From Chloroflexota bacterium (GTDB lineage Bacteria > Chloroflexota > Dehalococcoidia > Dehalococcoidales > RBG-16-60-22), in assembly GCA_016875955.1 (NCBI GenBank), contig VGOH01000094.1, forward strand, positions 1 to 5,008: 5,008 nt of DNA, written 5' to 3'. This document shows, in pieces, positions 1-5,008 of the stretch. The notes under the pieces were generated by a model. The model made no database searches, had not been told where the DNA came from, and was given only the letters and a program-made list of their open reading frames with translations. The first letter of the stretch is position 1. Every line of letters begins with the position of its first letter. The position numbers and the translations under genes were made by a program.

Positions 1-1390
1 CCAGCGCTTTGCCCTTGTCCAGCGTTTCCTGATATTCGGCCTCTGGCTCGGAATCAAAGACAATCCCGCCGCCCACCTGAAAATAGGCTTTCCCGCCCTT
101 GACGATTATGGTCCGGATAACGATGTTCAGGTCCATGCCGCCGGCGAAACTCAGGTAACCGATTGAGCCGGTATAGACGCTGCGCCTTGTCGGCTCCAGC
201 TCGTCGATAATCTCCATGGCCCGCACCTTTGGGGCGCCGGTAATGGAGCCGCCGGGGAAGGTGGCTTTCAAAAGGTCAACCCGGCCTTTATCCGGGCGCA
301 GCCTGCCCACCACGGTTGACGTCAGGTGAAAGACGGTGGGAAAGGTCTCCAGAATGGCCAGCTCGGTCACTCTGACCGTGCCGTAGCGGCATACCCGGCC
401 GATATCGTTGCGCTCCAGGTCAACTATCATCACATTCTCGGCCTGGTCTTTAGCGCTGGCGAGCAATTCCCGCGCCATAGCCCTGTCCTCAACATCGGTC
501 TTGCCTCTCGGTCGTGTGCCTTTGATGGGCCGTGTCTCCACCCAGTCGCCGCTCACTTTGAGAAATCGCTCCGGCGAGGCGCTGACGATGCCCACCTCTT
601 CAAAATTGAGATAAGCGGCAAAGGGCGCCGGATTAATCTGGCGCAATCGTCGGTAAAGCTCATAGGGTGAAACGTTCAGACTGGCCTCAAAGCGCTGCGA
701 CAGGTTCACCTGAAAGATATCACCAGCGCAGATGTATTCCCGGGCTGCGGCCACCGCTTTCAGGTATTCTTCATGGGTGAAGTTCGACCTCAGTACAGTG
801 CCCTCATCAACAACCACCAGTCCTGATTCTTCAGCAGGTCGTCGGGCGTCTGTCAAAATGCTCCGCAGACGGGCCAGCGTTTCTTTCGCCTTCCTTACCC
901 TTCTTGCTTCCTCCAGCTCGGGGAATCCCGTGGCTATCAGGTAGGTCTTGCCAGTCAGGTGGTCAACGGCGATGGCGGAGTCATAAAAGGCGAGGTAGCA
1001 CTCGGGAAGCTGCAGGTCATCAACCGCCGTGGTGGGCAGGCGCTCAATAAAATGGCACAGGTCATAGCTGAAATAGCCAACGGCACCACCCGTAAAGGGT
1101 ATATCAGCCAGACAGCCATCCAGGGCATAAGTTTTCAGCAGTTCTCCAACGACGTCAAACGGATTGCTCTGCCTGACTTCTTTTTTATCTCCCCGCAGGA
1201 GAGTTATTTCATCGCCACGGCTCTTGAGAACCAGAAAAGGGTCGCTGCCGATGAACGAGTAACGGCCCAGCCTCTTCGGGTCCATGCCGCTGTCCAGAAA
1301 AAAGCTGTAGGGCTGGTCTTTGAAAATGTGGCAAATCTGAGGCGCGGTGAGCGGGGTGCGAATCTCTGCAACCAGCGGCTGCCTTTTCAT
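1..1390 (-). CDS. pabB: Aminodeoxychorismate synthase component I (PabB), 3' end cut by window edge
   Basis: This cytoplasmic enzyme aminates chorismate to 4-amino-4-deoxychorismate, using ammonia from a PabA-type glutaminase, for p-aminobenzoate and folate synthesis. Reading leftwards from 1390 gives 463 residues with no stop, so only a few C-terminal codons are missing. The N-terminal domain (about 1-170) carries the GRYSFIG motif at 42-48. The chorismate-binding domain (about 205-463) shows GDIFQVNLSQ (223-232), SPERF (272-276), PIKGTRPRG (288-296), DLERND (324-329), FPGGSITGAPK (378-388) and the GGGI segment near 440. Lys290 in PIKGT is the PabB-type residue; anthranilate synthase TrpE normally has alanine there, which favours pabB over trpE. 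The start MKRQP at 1390 is preceded by AGGGG at a 4-nt gap. An in-frame ATG at 1417 is possible, but it lies upstream of the TATAAT box and has no ribosome binding site. No pabA or trpG partner is visible; it could lie beyond the left edge. Confidence 0.95.
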   Translation of the reverse strand, partial: MKRQPLVAEIRTPLTAPQICHIFKDQPYSFFLDSGMDPKRLGRYSFIGSDPFLVLKSRGDEITLLRGDKKEVRQSNPFDVVGELLKTYALDGCLADIPFTGGAVGYFSYDLCHFIERLPTTAVDDLQLPECYLAFYDSAIAVDHLTGKTYLIATGFPELEEARRVRKAKETLARLRSILTDARRPAEESGLVVVDEGTVLRSNFTHEEYLKAVAAAREYICAGDIFQVNLSQRFEASLNVSPYELYRRLRQINPAPFAAYLNFEEVGIVSASPERFLKVSGDWVETRPIKGTRPRGKTDVEDRAMARELLASAKDQAENVMIVDLERNDIGRVCRYGTVRVTELAILETFPTVFHLTSTVVGRLRPDKGRVDLLKATFPGGSITGAPKVRAMEIIDELEPTRRSVYTGSIGYLSFAGGMDLNIVIRTIIVKGGKAYFQVGGGIVFDSEPEAEYQETLDKGKAL

Positions 1391-1400
1391 TCTGCCCCTG

Positions 1401-1428
1401 ATTATACAACGCACCATGAACTTGATAA
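1401..1428 (-). promoter_or_regulatory. Putative pabB promoter
   Basis: On the minus strand a perfect TATAAT (1406 down to 1401) lies 10 nt before the pabB ATG. A 4-of-6 match to the -35 box, TTATCA (1428 down to 1423), sits at 16-bp spacing and overlaps the right end of the left arm of an inverted repeat. Transcription would begin close to the AGGGG ribosome binding site or just after it, giving a very short leader. The -10 match is strong and the -35 match modest; no start site has been measured. Confidence 0.5.
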
Positions 1429-1447
1429 AGTCAAATCGCGTTATCAA
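1422..1447. promoter_or_regulatory. Inverted repeat TTGATAA-N12-TTATCAA, candidate operator
   Basis: Perfect 7-bp arms (1422-1428 and 1441-1447) are separated by 12 bp in the divergent region between pabB and the transporter. The left arm overlaps the proposed pabB -35 box, where a dimeric regulator could block or recruit RNA polymerase. A direct repeat GTCAAAT (1430-1436 and 1454-1460, 24 bp apart) is interleaved with it. No regulator gene lies in the window and I cannot match the half-site to a known family. In AT-rich intergenic DNA a 7-bp palindrome can arise by chance, so this is a candidate only. Confidence 0.3.
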
Positions 1448-1470
1448 TATTATGTCAAATGCTGCCACGA

Positions 1471-1499
1471 TTGCCTGTTAGCGTCGGCTCTGCTATGCT
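1471..1499 (+). promoter_or_regulatory. Extended -10 promoter of the MFS transporter gene
   Basis: TTGCCT (1471-1476), a 17-bp spacer and TATGCT (1494-1499) preceded by TGC (extended -10 TGn) form a good sigma-70-type promoter. The same arrangement, with an identical -35 box, spacer length and TGC, precedes the tRNA-Glu gene at 3404-3432. The -10 box ends only 8 nt before the transporter ATG, so the mRNA would start at or within a few bases of the start codon. Confidence 0.6.
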
Positions 1500-1507
1500 T
1501 TAGGACA

Positions 1508-2758
1508 ATGAAGGATGAATTCGGCCGTGCCGATTACATCAAGATAACCATCTATGGTTTTGCCCTGGCCGCTCTCTGGAGCAGCCTGCACAGCATTGTC
1601 CTCCCCCTCAGGTTGCTTGACCTGGTACCTGAGGCAGAAAAAAATGCCCGCCTTGGCTGGCTCACTTTTGTTGGGCTTTTGCTGGCCATGCTTGTCCAGC
1701 CAGTCGCCGGCGCCATCAGCGACCGCTCCGGCTTCAGATGGGGGCGGCGGCGACCCTACATCCTGATAGGCAGTCTGGTTGGTATCCTGCTCCTGCCGGG
1801 AATAAGCCTTGCCCACAGCTATATCGTCCTGTTCATCATCTACTGTCTGCTCCAGATGTCCACCAACACGGCGCAGGGCCCCTATCAGGCATTCATCCCC
1901 GACCTTGTCCCGCAGGACCGGAAGGGGCTCGCCTCCGGGGTCAAAAGCCTGCTGGAGATAATCGGCGGCATCGCCGTCGTCAGGCTCATCGGCTACTTTA
2001 TGGGCAACTACGCCCCCGGCGCAGGCGCTCACTGGCTGTGGCTGGTGCTGGCGGTGCTGGCCGCCGTGCTCCTGAGTGCCCTGCTGGCGACGATAATAAT
2101 GGTGAAAGAACCGCCAGGCCGCGCCGCCACAGCGCCATTGTCCGTATGGAAGGTGCTGGCCCGTAGCTTCAGTCTTGATATCAAAGCAGACCGCGATTTC
2201 ATCATATTTATTATTTCGCGCCTGCTTATCTTCATGGCGCTGGCGACTATCCAGACGTTTGCTCTTTTCTATCTGAAGGACGTCATCGGGCTGGCCAATC
2301 CGGCAATGGCCACCGCCGACCTGCTCATTGCCGCCGGCGTCGGGATGCTGCTGGCCGTTTATCCCGCGGGGAGGCTATCCGATAGAATTGGGCGCCGTCC
2401 TGTGGTCATCTCTGCCGGCCTTCTTGGCGCCGCCGGCATTCTAGTCATCTTCTGGGCCAGCAGCTACAGCACGGTCATTGCCGGTGGTGCCATTATCGGT
2501 ACGGCCACGGGAGCTTTCATGAGTTCCAACTGGGCGCTGGCCACCGACCTGGTGCCCGGCGACGAGGGGGCGCGGTATCTCGGCTTAACCAATATGGCGA
2601 CCGCTGGCGGGGCGGCGCTGGCTCGTCTCATCGGCCCGGCCATTGACTATTTCAATCGCTACGGTGCCAGCCTGGGCTACCAGGTGATGCTGGGGGCCTG
2701 CTTCGCCTATTTCCTGGTGGGTTCACTGCTGCTTCTGTGGCTAAAAGAACGGCGCTAG
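1508..2758 (+). CDS. MFS transporter, GPH/SLC45 sugar-symporter-like
   Basis: A 416-residue inner-membrane carrier, the usual size for a 12-helix MFS protein, ending in a short basic tail (LKERR). The loop between helices 2 and 3 holds the signature DRSGFRWGRRRP (72-83), a longer form of MFS motif A typical of the sucrose/glycoside-cation symporter-like branch. The second-half copy is DRIGRRP from residue 292. The first half also has QGPYQAFIPDLVP (123-135), the second half a related NWALATDLVP. Arginines 159 and 373 sit in matching VRLIG and ARLIG contexts in predicted helices 5 and 11. A cytoplasmic linker (about 200-230) joins the halves. The substrate cannot be read from sequence; a sugar or glycoside with a cation is a family-level guess. 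The frame is open upstream to 959, but that part is antisense to pabB; the MKDEFG start at 1508 follows the promoter. AGGA at 1502-1505 is too close to be a good ribosome binding site. Confidence 0.85.
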   Translation: MKDEFGRADYIKITIYGFALAALWSSLHSIVLPLRLLDLVPEAEKNARLGWLTFVGLLLAMLVQPVAGAISDRSGFRWGRRRPYILIGSLVGILLLPGISLAHSYIVLFIIYCLLQMSTNTAQGPYQAFIPDLVPQDRKGLASGVKSLLEIIGGIAVVRLIGYFMGNYAPGAGAHWLWLVLAVLAAVLLSALLATIIMVKEPPGRAATAPLSVWKVLARSFSLDIKADRDFIIFIISRLLIFMALATIQTFALFYLKDVIGLANPAMATADLLIAAGVGMLLAVYPAGRLSDRIGRRPVVISAGLLGAAGILVIFWASSYSTVIAGGAIIGTATGAFMSSNWALATDLVPGDEGARYLGLTNMATAGGAALARLIGPAIDYFNRYGASLGYQVMLGACFAYFLVGSLLLLWLKERR

Positions 2759-3357
2759 CCGAAGGCAGGCAGCAGCGCCCTCCAGCCCAGGGCCGCCAGT
2801 GTGACAAAGATGATATAGAGTATCGTCCGGCCCAGTCCGCAGAAGAGAAGGAATCTCCAGAATGGGAAACGAAGTATTCCGGCGGCAATCCCCACCAGGT
2901 CAAAGACAAACGGTATCATGGAAAACAGGAATATAGCCAGTGCCCCCCACCTCTTCACCCGCCACTCTATCCCATAGTACATCTTTCTTCTTTCCACGAT
3001 TTCCCGCCCGCTGTAGCCGGCAATGTAGCCGGTGGTCTCCCCTATGGCTGCCCCCACTCCGCCGACCAGCCCAACGATTACCGGGCCCCATAATCCGGTG
3101 CTGCCGTAGATCAGAATCCCCAGATTGGAGAGAACTACAATGACCGCGCCCGGGAAAAGAATGGTGGCGTTGCCGATAAGGCTGATGAGGAAAGCCCCCA
3201 GGTACAAATGTGCTTTTAATTCTTTCAGCCTTTCCGGGTGAAGACCATAGATGAGCTGCAGGGCCACCGTAACGGCAATGACCAGCAGCAGGGCGATTAC
3301 GAAGATTAATCGTCTCCGCTTTGATTTTTTCTCCGGCACCGCCGACTGCTTTTCCAT
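2755..3357 (-). CDS. VTT/DedA-like (YqaA-type) small membrane protein
   Basis: A 200-residue membrane protein of the VTT (SNARE-associated Golgi/DedA) superfamily, some members of which are implicated in lipid scrambling or envelope homeostasis; the role of this one is unknown. After a basic N-terminus (KKSKRRR, 10-16) a helix spans about 17-37. The VTT core follows: FPGAVIVVLSN (68-78), a glycine-rich stretch (96-106), GETTGYIAGYSGR (106-118) with the conserved acidic residue as Glu107, and PFVFDLVGIAAG (149-160). In classical DedA proteins the last motif usually carries arginine where this one has Asp153, which suggests the YqaA-like or archaeal-type subgroup. MEKQS at 3357 is chosen as the start. 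The frame is open to 3450, but that would run through the tRNA gene and its promoter. The ribosome binding site is weak and no clear promoter is seen. The stop codon overlaps that of the convergent transporter gene. Confidence 0.8.
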   Translation of the reverse strand: MEKQSAVPEKKSKRRRLIFVIALLLVIAVTVALQLIYGLHPERLKELKAHLYLGAFLISLIGNATILFPGAVIVVLSNLGILIYGSTGLWGPVIVGLVGGVGAAIGETTGYIAGYSGREIVERRKMYYGIEWRVKRWGALAIFLFSMIPFVFDLVGIAAGILRFPFWRFLLFCGLGRTILYIIFVTLAALGWRALLPAFG

Positions 3358-3403
3358 AAGCGCCTGACTCGTTTCCGAAATAGAGAACCGGGCAGGACTC
3401 CAT

Positions 3404-3432
3404 TTGCCTGCTGAGCCTGTTTCTGCTATACT
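3404..3432 (+). promoter_or_regulatory. Extended -10 promoter of tRNA-Glu
   Basis: TTGCCT (3404-3409), a 17-bp spacer and TATACT (3427-3432) preceded by TGC end 10 nt before the mature tRNA 5' base. Boxes, spacer and extended -10 closely match the transporter promoter at 1471-1499. The short gap implies a 5' leader of only a few nucleotides for RNase P to remove. Confidence 0.7.
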
Positions 3433-3442
3433 TGGCCCGTGT

Positions 3443-3515
3443 GCCCCCATCGTCTAGAGGCCTAGGACACCGGCCTTTCAAGCCGGCAACAGGGATTCGA
3501 ATTCCCTTGGGGGCA
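3443..3515 (+). tRNA. tRNA-Glu (anticodon TTC)
   Basis: A 73-nt cloverleaf. The 7-bp acceptor stem GCCCCCA/TGGGGGC (3443-3449 with 3508-3514) pairs perfectly and is followed by discriminator A3515. The D arm is GTCT...GGAC with a loop containing GG. The anticodon stem CCGGC/GCCGG encloses the loop CTTTCAA, which places TTC at positions 34-36 and reads GAA/GAG. The T arm is AGGGA-TTCGAAT-TCCCT. The 3' CCA is not encoded (TTT follows), so CCA must be added by nucleotidyltransferase. No T-run hairpin terminator follows, so read-through into the downstream dehydrogenase gene is plausible. Confidence 0.97.
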
Positions 3516-3563
3516 TTTTACTTTATCCTGTATCAGACTGGCAAGAAACCGCCTGTTTCATAG

Positions 3564-3569
3564 AGGAGG
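3564..3569 (+). promoter_or_regulatory. Strong ribosome binding site of the SDR gene
   Basis: AGGAGG with a 5-nt gap to the ATG at 3575 fixes the start of the dehydrogenase. It is the strongest Shine-Dalgarno sequence in the window. A weak 5-bp hairpin (GAAAC/GTTTC, 3545-3559) lies just upstream. Confidence 0.85.
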
Positions 3570-3574
3570 CAGCC

Positions 3575-4357
3575 ATGGAATTAGGGTTAAGGGGAAAAGT
3601 GGCCATAGTCACTGGCGGCGCCAGGGGCATCGGGGGGAACATCGTGGAGGGGTTTGTCCGGGAAGGCGCCAGCGTGGTGATAGCCGATATTTTATACGAT
3701 AATGCCCGGGAACTGGCGCAGAAGCTGTCCCGTGGTAAGGCAAAAGTCAGGGCGGTCAGGACGGACGTGACCAAAAAAGCCGACGTTGATAACCTGATTG
3801 CCACGGCAATGAAGGAGTTTGGCCGGATAGATATCCTGGTCAATGCCGCCGCCATCACCCAGGACAAGTGGATGGTCGAGATTGAAGAGGCGGACTGGGA
3901 CCGGATGCTTGAGGTCAACGCCAAAAGCGTGTACCTGACCACAAAGGCGGTGATGCCCCACATGATGGCCGCCCGTTATGGCAAAATCATCAACATCTCT
4001 TCCCGTTCCGGCAAAGAAGGCATGCCCGGCCTGTCCCACTATGCCGCCTCCAAGTTTGCCGTCACCGGCTTCACCCAGGCAGTGGCCAAAGAGCTGGCAC
4101 AGCACGATATCAATGTGAATGCGGTCTGCCCCGGCATCCTGCGCACCGACATGTGGGAGAAAATCCTTGACGCCCGCTCGGCACGCACCGGCCTGCCCAG
4201 GGAGGAAATCTGGGCGAAAGCCATGGAGACCATCCCGCTGAAGAGACCGCAGCTCCCCGAGGATATCACCAACGTGGTGCTGTTTTTAAGCTCAGACGTT
4301 TCCCGTAACATCACCGGGGAATCGGTCAACGTCAGCGGCGGGGCACGGGTGGACTAA
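3575..4357 (+). CDS. Short-chain dehydrogenase/reductase, classical NAD-type SDR
   Basis: A 260-residue cytoplasmic oxidoreductase with a Rossmann fold, the usual length for classical SDRs. The cofactor loop is TGGARGIG (13-20). Asp38 at the end of strand beta-2 favours NAD(H) over NADP(H), and Asp64 contacts adenine. The NNAG-type motif reads NAAA (90-93). The catalytic tetrad is Asn115, Ser143, Tyr156 and Lys160 (YAASK), followed by the PG motif at 186-187. The substrate loop (about 190-225) is long and charged, and the C-terminus has the usual GESVNVSGG. The family covers FabG-like ketoacyl reductases and polyol, hydroxyacid and alicyclic alcohol dehydrogenases; sequence alone does not choose among them. 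The gene starts 59 bp after tRNA-Glu on the same strand with no clear promoter of its own. It ends 15 bp from the convergent activase gene, with no obvious terminator between them. Confidence 0.92.
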   Translation: MELGLRGKVAIVTGGARGIGGNIVEGFVREGASVVIADILYDNARELAQKLSRGKAKVRAVRTDVTKKADVDNLIATAMKEFGRIDILVNAAAITQDKWMVEIEEADWDRMLEVNAKSVYLTTKAVMPHMMAARYGKIINISSRSGKEGMPGLSHYAASKFAVTGFTQAVAKELAQHDINVNAVCPGILRTDMWEKILDARSARTGLPREEIWAKAMETIPLKRPQLPEDITNVVLFLSSDVSRNITGESVNVSGGARVD

Positions 4358-4372
4358 ATTTTCAAGACCCGA

Positions 4373-5008
4373 TTACCAGGTGTGGCTTATGGCATCCCTG
4401 AGACATGCCTTATGACAGGTTAGCACCAGTTTAGCGGAACAGGCCCCGTATCCGGGGCACAGCAGGGCCAGTCTCTTTCTAGCCTCTTCCTTCACCCTTG
4501 CCTTCAGCTGCCCATCTTCTGCAGTGGCGATTTCAAAGATGCCGGAGGGGCATGCTGGCAGGCACTGACCGCAGCCATCGCAGCGGCCGGCATCAATGGC
4601 GATGAAGTAGTTGCCTGTGCCATCGCTGTAGCCATACTGCACCTTTGCTGTTACGGTGTCGGCCCTGCCCTGACACCTGTCCCGGGCAAAGAGCGCCGCC
4701 CCCAGCGCGCCGATGAGCTGCGGGTCCTCACAGAGAAGAGGAACAAGCCCCACCTTTGCCTGCAGCTGCGCCACCATCCCCTTGTTTTTGGCAATGCCGC
4801 CGGTGATGGAGAATTCCTTCTGGATGGAGACCCGCTTGAGCAGGTTGAGGCAGCGAGTGGCAATCGCCTCATTCAGGCCGGCCAGGATGTCCTCCTTGCT
4901 CACTCCCTTACGCAGATAAGCAATAGCTTCCGACTTGGCGAAGACGGCGCAGATGGTGTTGAAAGGGATGGCCTGCTTAGATCTCAGTGCAGCGGCGCCG
5001 ATTTCCTC
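4373..5008 (-). CDS. Acyl-CoA dehydratase/benzoyl-CoA reductase activase with C-terminal ferredoxin-like domain, 5' end off window
   Basis: The last 211 residues of a BadF/BcrA/HgdC-family ATPase. These activators use ATP hydrolysis to drive low-potential electrons into 2-hydroxyacyl-CoA dehydratases or benzoyl-CoA-reductase-type enzymes. Visible residue 20 is the Cys of CAVFAKSE, which matches a ligand of the subunit-bridging 4Fe-4S cluster in HgdC-type activators; the partner Cys is off-window. TGGIAKN (69-75) is the adenosine-binding segment, and PQLIGALGAA (96-105) closes the ASKHA domain. After a linker, CDGCGQCLPACP (143-154) gives a classic CxxCxxCxxxCP iron-sulfur motif. Four further cysteines (184, 190, 198, 202; spacing x5, x7, x3) suggest a second cluster, and the chain ends AISHTW. 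The ferredoxin tail may be the electron entry point. The frame stays open to base 5008; a GTG at 4903 is internal, not the start. The dehydratase partner is not visible. Confidence 0.9.
   Translation of the reverse strand, partial: EEIGAAALRSKQAIPFNTICAVFAKSEAIAYLRKGVSKEDILAGLNEAIATRCLNLLKRVSIQKEFSITGGIAKNKGMVAQLQAKVGLVPLLCEDPQLIGALGAALFARDRCQGRADTVTAKVQYGYSDGTGNYFIAIDAGRCDGCGQCLPACPSGIFEIATAEDGQLKARVKEEARKRLALLCPGYGACSAKLVLTCHKACLRDAISHTW

Noticed and set aside
1401..1417. Upstream ATG at 1417 as the pabB start
   Set aside because: It lies upstream of the TATAAT box and has no ribosome binding site, while 1390 has AGGGG at a reasonable distance.
959..1507. In-frame 183-codon upstream extension of the transporter gene, antisense to pabB
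   Set aside because: It lies mostly antisense to a well-supported pabB and has no membrane or domain character; promoter and MFS homology begin at 1508.
1493..2032. Minus-strand 179-codon open frame opposite the transporter
   Set aside because: Composition is that of a codon-bias shadow (rich in D, E, G, A and Q), with no motif and no ribosome binding context.
3358..3450. Longer N-terminus (31 codons) for the VTT protein starting at 3450
   Set aside because: It would code across the tRNA-Glu 5' end and promoter; the sequence is not membrane-like and MEKQS at 3357 gives a typical family start.
2900..3481. Minus-strand 193-codon frame overlapping the VTT gene and the tRNA
   Set aside because: Out-of-frame shadow of the VTT gene, rich in G, R and H with no recognisable domain; it starts inside the tRNA.
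3443..3515. tRNA-Glu as an integration (att) site
   Set aside because: No second copy of the tRNA 3' end, integrase or phage gene is visible in the window.
3545..3559. GAAAC-CGCCT-GTTTC hairpin between tRNA and SDR as a terminator or riboswitch
   Set aside because: A 5-bp stem with no T-run is too weak for a terminator, and 59 bp is too short for a known riboswitch.
3692..4105. Minus-strand 137-codon frame opposite the SDR gene
   Set aside because: Antisense shadow of a clear SDR with its full catalytic motif set.

Overview
The window looks like ordinary bacterial chromosome: moderately GC-rich, tightly packed, five protein genes and one tRNA gene, with no insertion sequence, CRISPR array or phage gene. 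The ferredoxin-tailed acyl-CoA dehydratase activase points to an anaerobe. The mix of genes would fit a Dehalococcoidia-like (Chloroflexota) sediment anaerobe, but that placement is an impression and not something the sequence proves.

Layout, left to right. (1) 1-1390, minus: pabB, the chorismate-using subunit of aminodeoxychorismate synthase (folate pathway). It is complete at its N-terminus and lacks only its last few codons at the left edge. (2) 1391-1507: a 117-bp divergent promoter region with a perfect 7-bp inverted repeat and two promoter-like sites facing opposite ways. (3) 1508-2758, plus: a 12-helix MFS transporter resembling the sugar/cation symporter (GPH/SLC45) branch. (4) 2755-3357, minus: a small VTT/DedA-like membrane protein whose stop codon overlaps that of the transporter in one CTAG. 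(5) 3404-3515, plus: a promoter and tRNA-Glu(TTC). (6) 3575-4357, plus: an NAD-type short-chain dehydrogenase with a strong ribosome binding site, probably fed at least partly by read-through from the tRNA promoter. (7) 4373-5008, minus: the C-terminal part of a BadF/BcrA/HgdC-type activase fused to a ferredoxin-like domain, running off the right edge.

The neighbours do not form one pathway. Strands alternate, giving two divergent and two convergent junctions, and no two protein genes next to each other share a strand, so no protein operon lies wholly inside the window. The dehydrogenase and the activase could both act on CoA-thioester or hydroxyacid metabolism, but they converge and are not an operon. 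No gene-free stretch exceeds 300 bases. I found no convincing new system. The most interesting details are two near-identical extended -10 promoters (transporter and tRNA), one of which implies a leaderless mRNA; the divergent-region palindrome; the activase-ferredoxin fusion; and the paired RLIG motifs in the transporter.
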